From: Chitinophaga agri
GTDB taxonomy: Bacteria > Bacteroidota > Bacteroidia > Chitinophagales > Chitinophagaceae
Reading direction: 5' to 3'
DNA: 64,000 nt
Assembly: GCF_010093065.1 (NCBI RefSeq)
Contig: NZ_CP048113.1
Span: 4,526,001-4,590,000 of the forward strand
Shown piece by piece: positions 63,725 through 64,000 of the stretch. The notes under the pieces were generated by a model, which saw only the letters and a list, made by a program, of their open reading frames with translations, was not told where the DNA came from and did no database searches. Positions within the stretch are counted from its first letter, which is position 1. Every line of letters starts with the position of its first letter. Made by a program: the position numbers and the translations under genes.

Positions 63725-64000
63725 TTATTCCGTTGTTGAAAACAGTCTTTTTAATAATCCTGGTCTGTGTTTATCTTTTTCCAGGTGCAGGATCGCAATA
63801 TCATTGGCACATCTGCGTACTGCGTTTGAATCCAGTCCGTCGTAATAACCTCTGATATTATGATTCTTGTCCAGCAGCACGAGTTTCTCGGTGTGAATAA
63901 AGTCGTCTGGTCCGCCGTCACCTTTTACTACACTAACAAACACCTCATTTCTCGCCCAGTCATAGATCTCTTTCTTAGCGCCGGTCAGCAACCACCAGTT
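63725..64000 (-). CDS. SCO1/SenC-family protein (C-terminal part, runs off window)
   Basis: About 91 codons are visible, open to the window's right edge. NWWLLTGAKKEIYDWAR and DDFIHTEKLVLLDKNHNIRG match the SCO fold; the His in IHTEKLVLLD is the conserved copper ligand. The CxxxC part lies outside. SCO proteins deliver copper to the CuA site of cytochrome c oxidase. The C-terminal extension (CANDIAILHLEKDKHRPGLL) is typical of Bacteroidota. Confidence 0.85.
   Translation of the reverse strand, partial: NWWLLTGAKKEIYDWARNEVFVSVVKGDGGPDDFIHTEKLVLLDKNHNIRGYYDGLDSNAVRRCANDIAILHLEKDKHRPGLLKRLFSTTE

Overview
The window looks like a chromosomal segment of a Bacteroidota species of the Chitinophagaceae, most likely Chitinophaga. 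The grounds are a SusC-type TonB-dependent transporter, the type IX secretion/gliding genes gldK-gldL-gldM-gldN, a PorZ homologue with a C-terminal sorting domain, many Bacteroidota-specific DUF families (DUF4271, DUF4783, DUF4197, DUF6263, DUF2911, DUF420), Bacteroidota-style promoters (TTTG, about 19 nt, TAnnTTTG) and little use of Shine-Dalgarno sites. I saw no rRNA, tRNA, CRISPR array, prophage or complete insertion sequence.

Layout. 0-5 kb: 5' part of a susC gene with a long leader, an IS1595-type transposase relative without recognisable catalytic residues, and an RND/MMPL exporter. 5-10 kb: porZ, recO, an LpxH-like phosphoesterase, a lipoprotein. 9.6-12.7 kb: rsfS-ftsH-lutC-like operon. 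12.9-19.4 kb: birA, a GT39-like membrane glycosyltransferase, an AraC regulator with phased repeats upstream, SUI1, lipid kinase, nadC, DUF4783. 19.6-24.5 kb: gpmI, lipoprotein, uvrC, DinB. 24.7-29.6 kb: the gldKLMN operon with two possible small extra genes. 30-44.3 kb: thioredoxin-domain protein, hemD, DUF4271, hemW, aldose epimerase, deoxyhypusine-synthase-like protein, a PLP trans-sulfuration enzyme and several conserved proteins of unknown function. 44.3-53.8 kb: fatty acid hydroxylase, FAH-family hydrolase with flavin reductase, DUF4197, universal stress protein, lysS, DoxX-like protein, S9 peptidase. 54-56.7 kb: csaA, lptC and a LON-domain protein. 56.8-60.8 kb: two tandem GT4 genes, a GT2 gene and meaB. 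60.8-64 kb: ClC-type protein, DUF2024, and the end of a cytochrome-oxidase-associated operon (SCO, DUF420, small CxxC membrane protein).

The main undescribed signal is a family of four short intergenic elements (about 40.34, 54.16, 54.43 and 55.04 kb). On the minus strand each reads as a miniature transcription unit: a TAnnTTTG-type box, 3-4 nt, an almost invariant block of about 28 nt, then a terminator hairpin with loop (U/G)UCU. Base changes in two hairpin stems keep G-U pairing only on the minus strand. Three of the four have no gene downstream in that direction, so they look like stand-alone small RNAs of about 58-68 nt. The fourth lies just upstream of csaA and may act as its leader.

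Other notable points are the inactive transposase-like gene, 21-bp phased repeats upstream of the AraC regulator, very long perfect hairpins between convergent genes, a bacterial deoxyhypusine-synthase homologue with the active-site lysine kept, and promoter boxes placed exactly 5 nt before several start codons.
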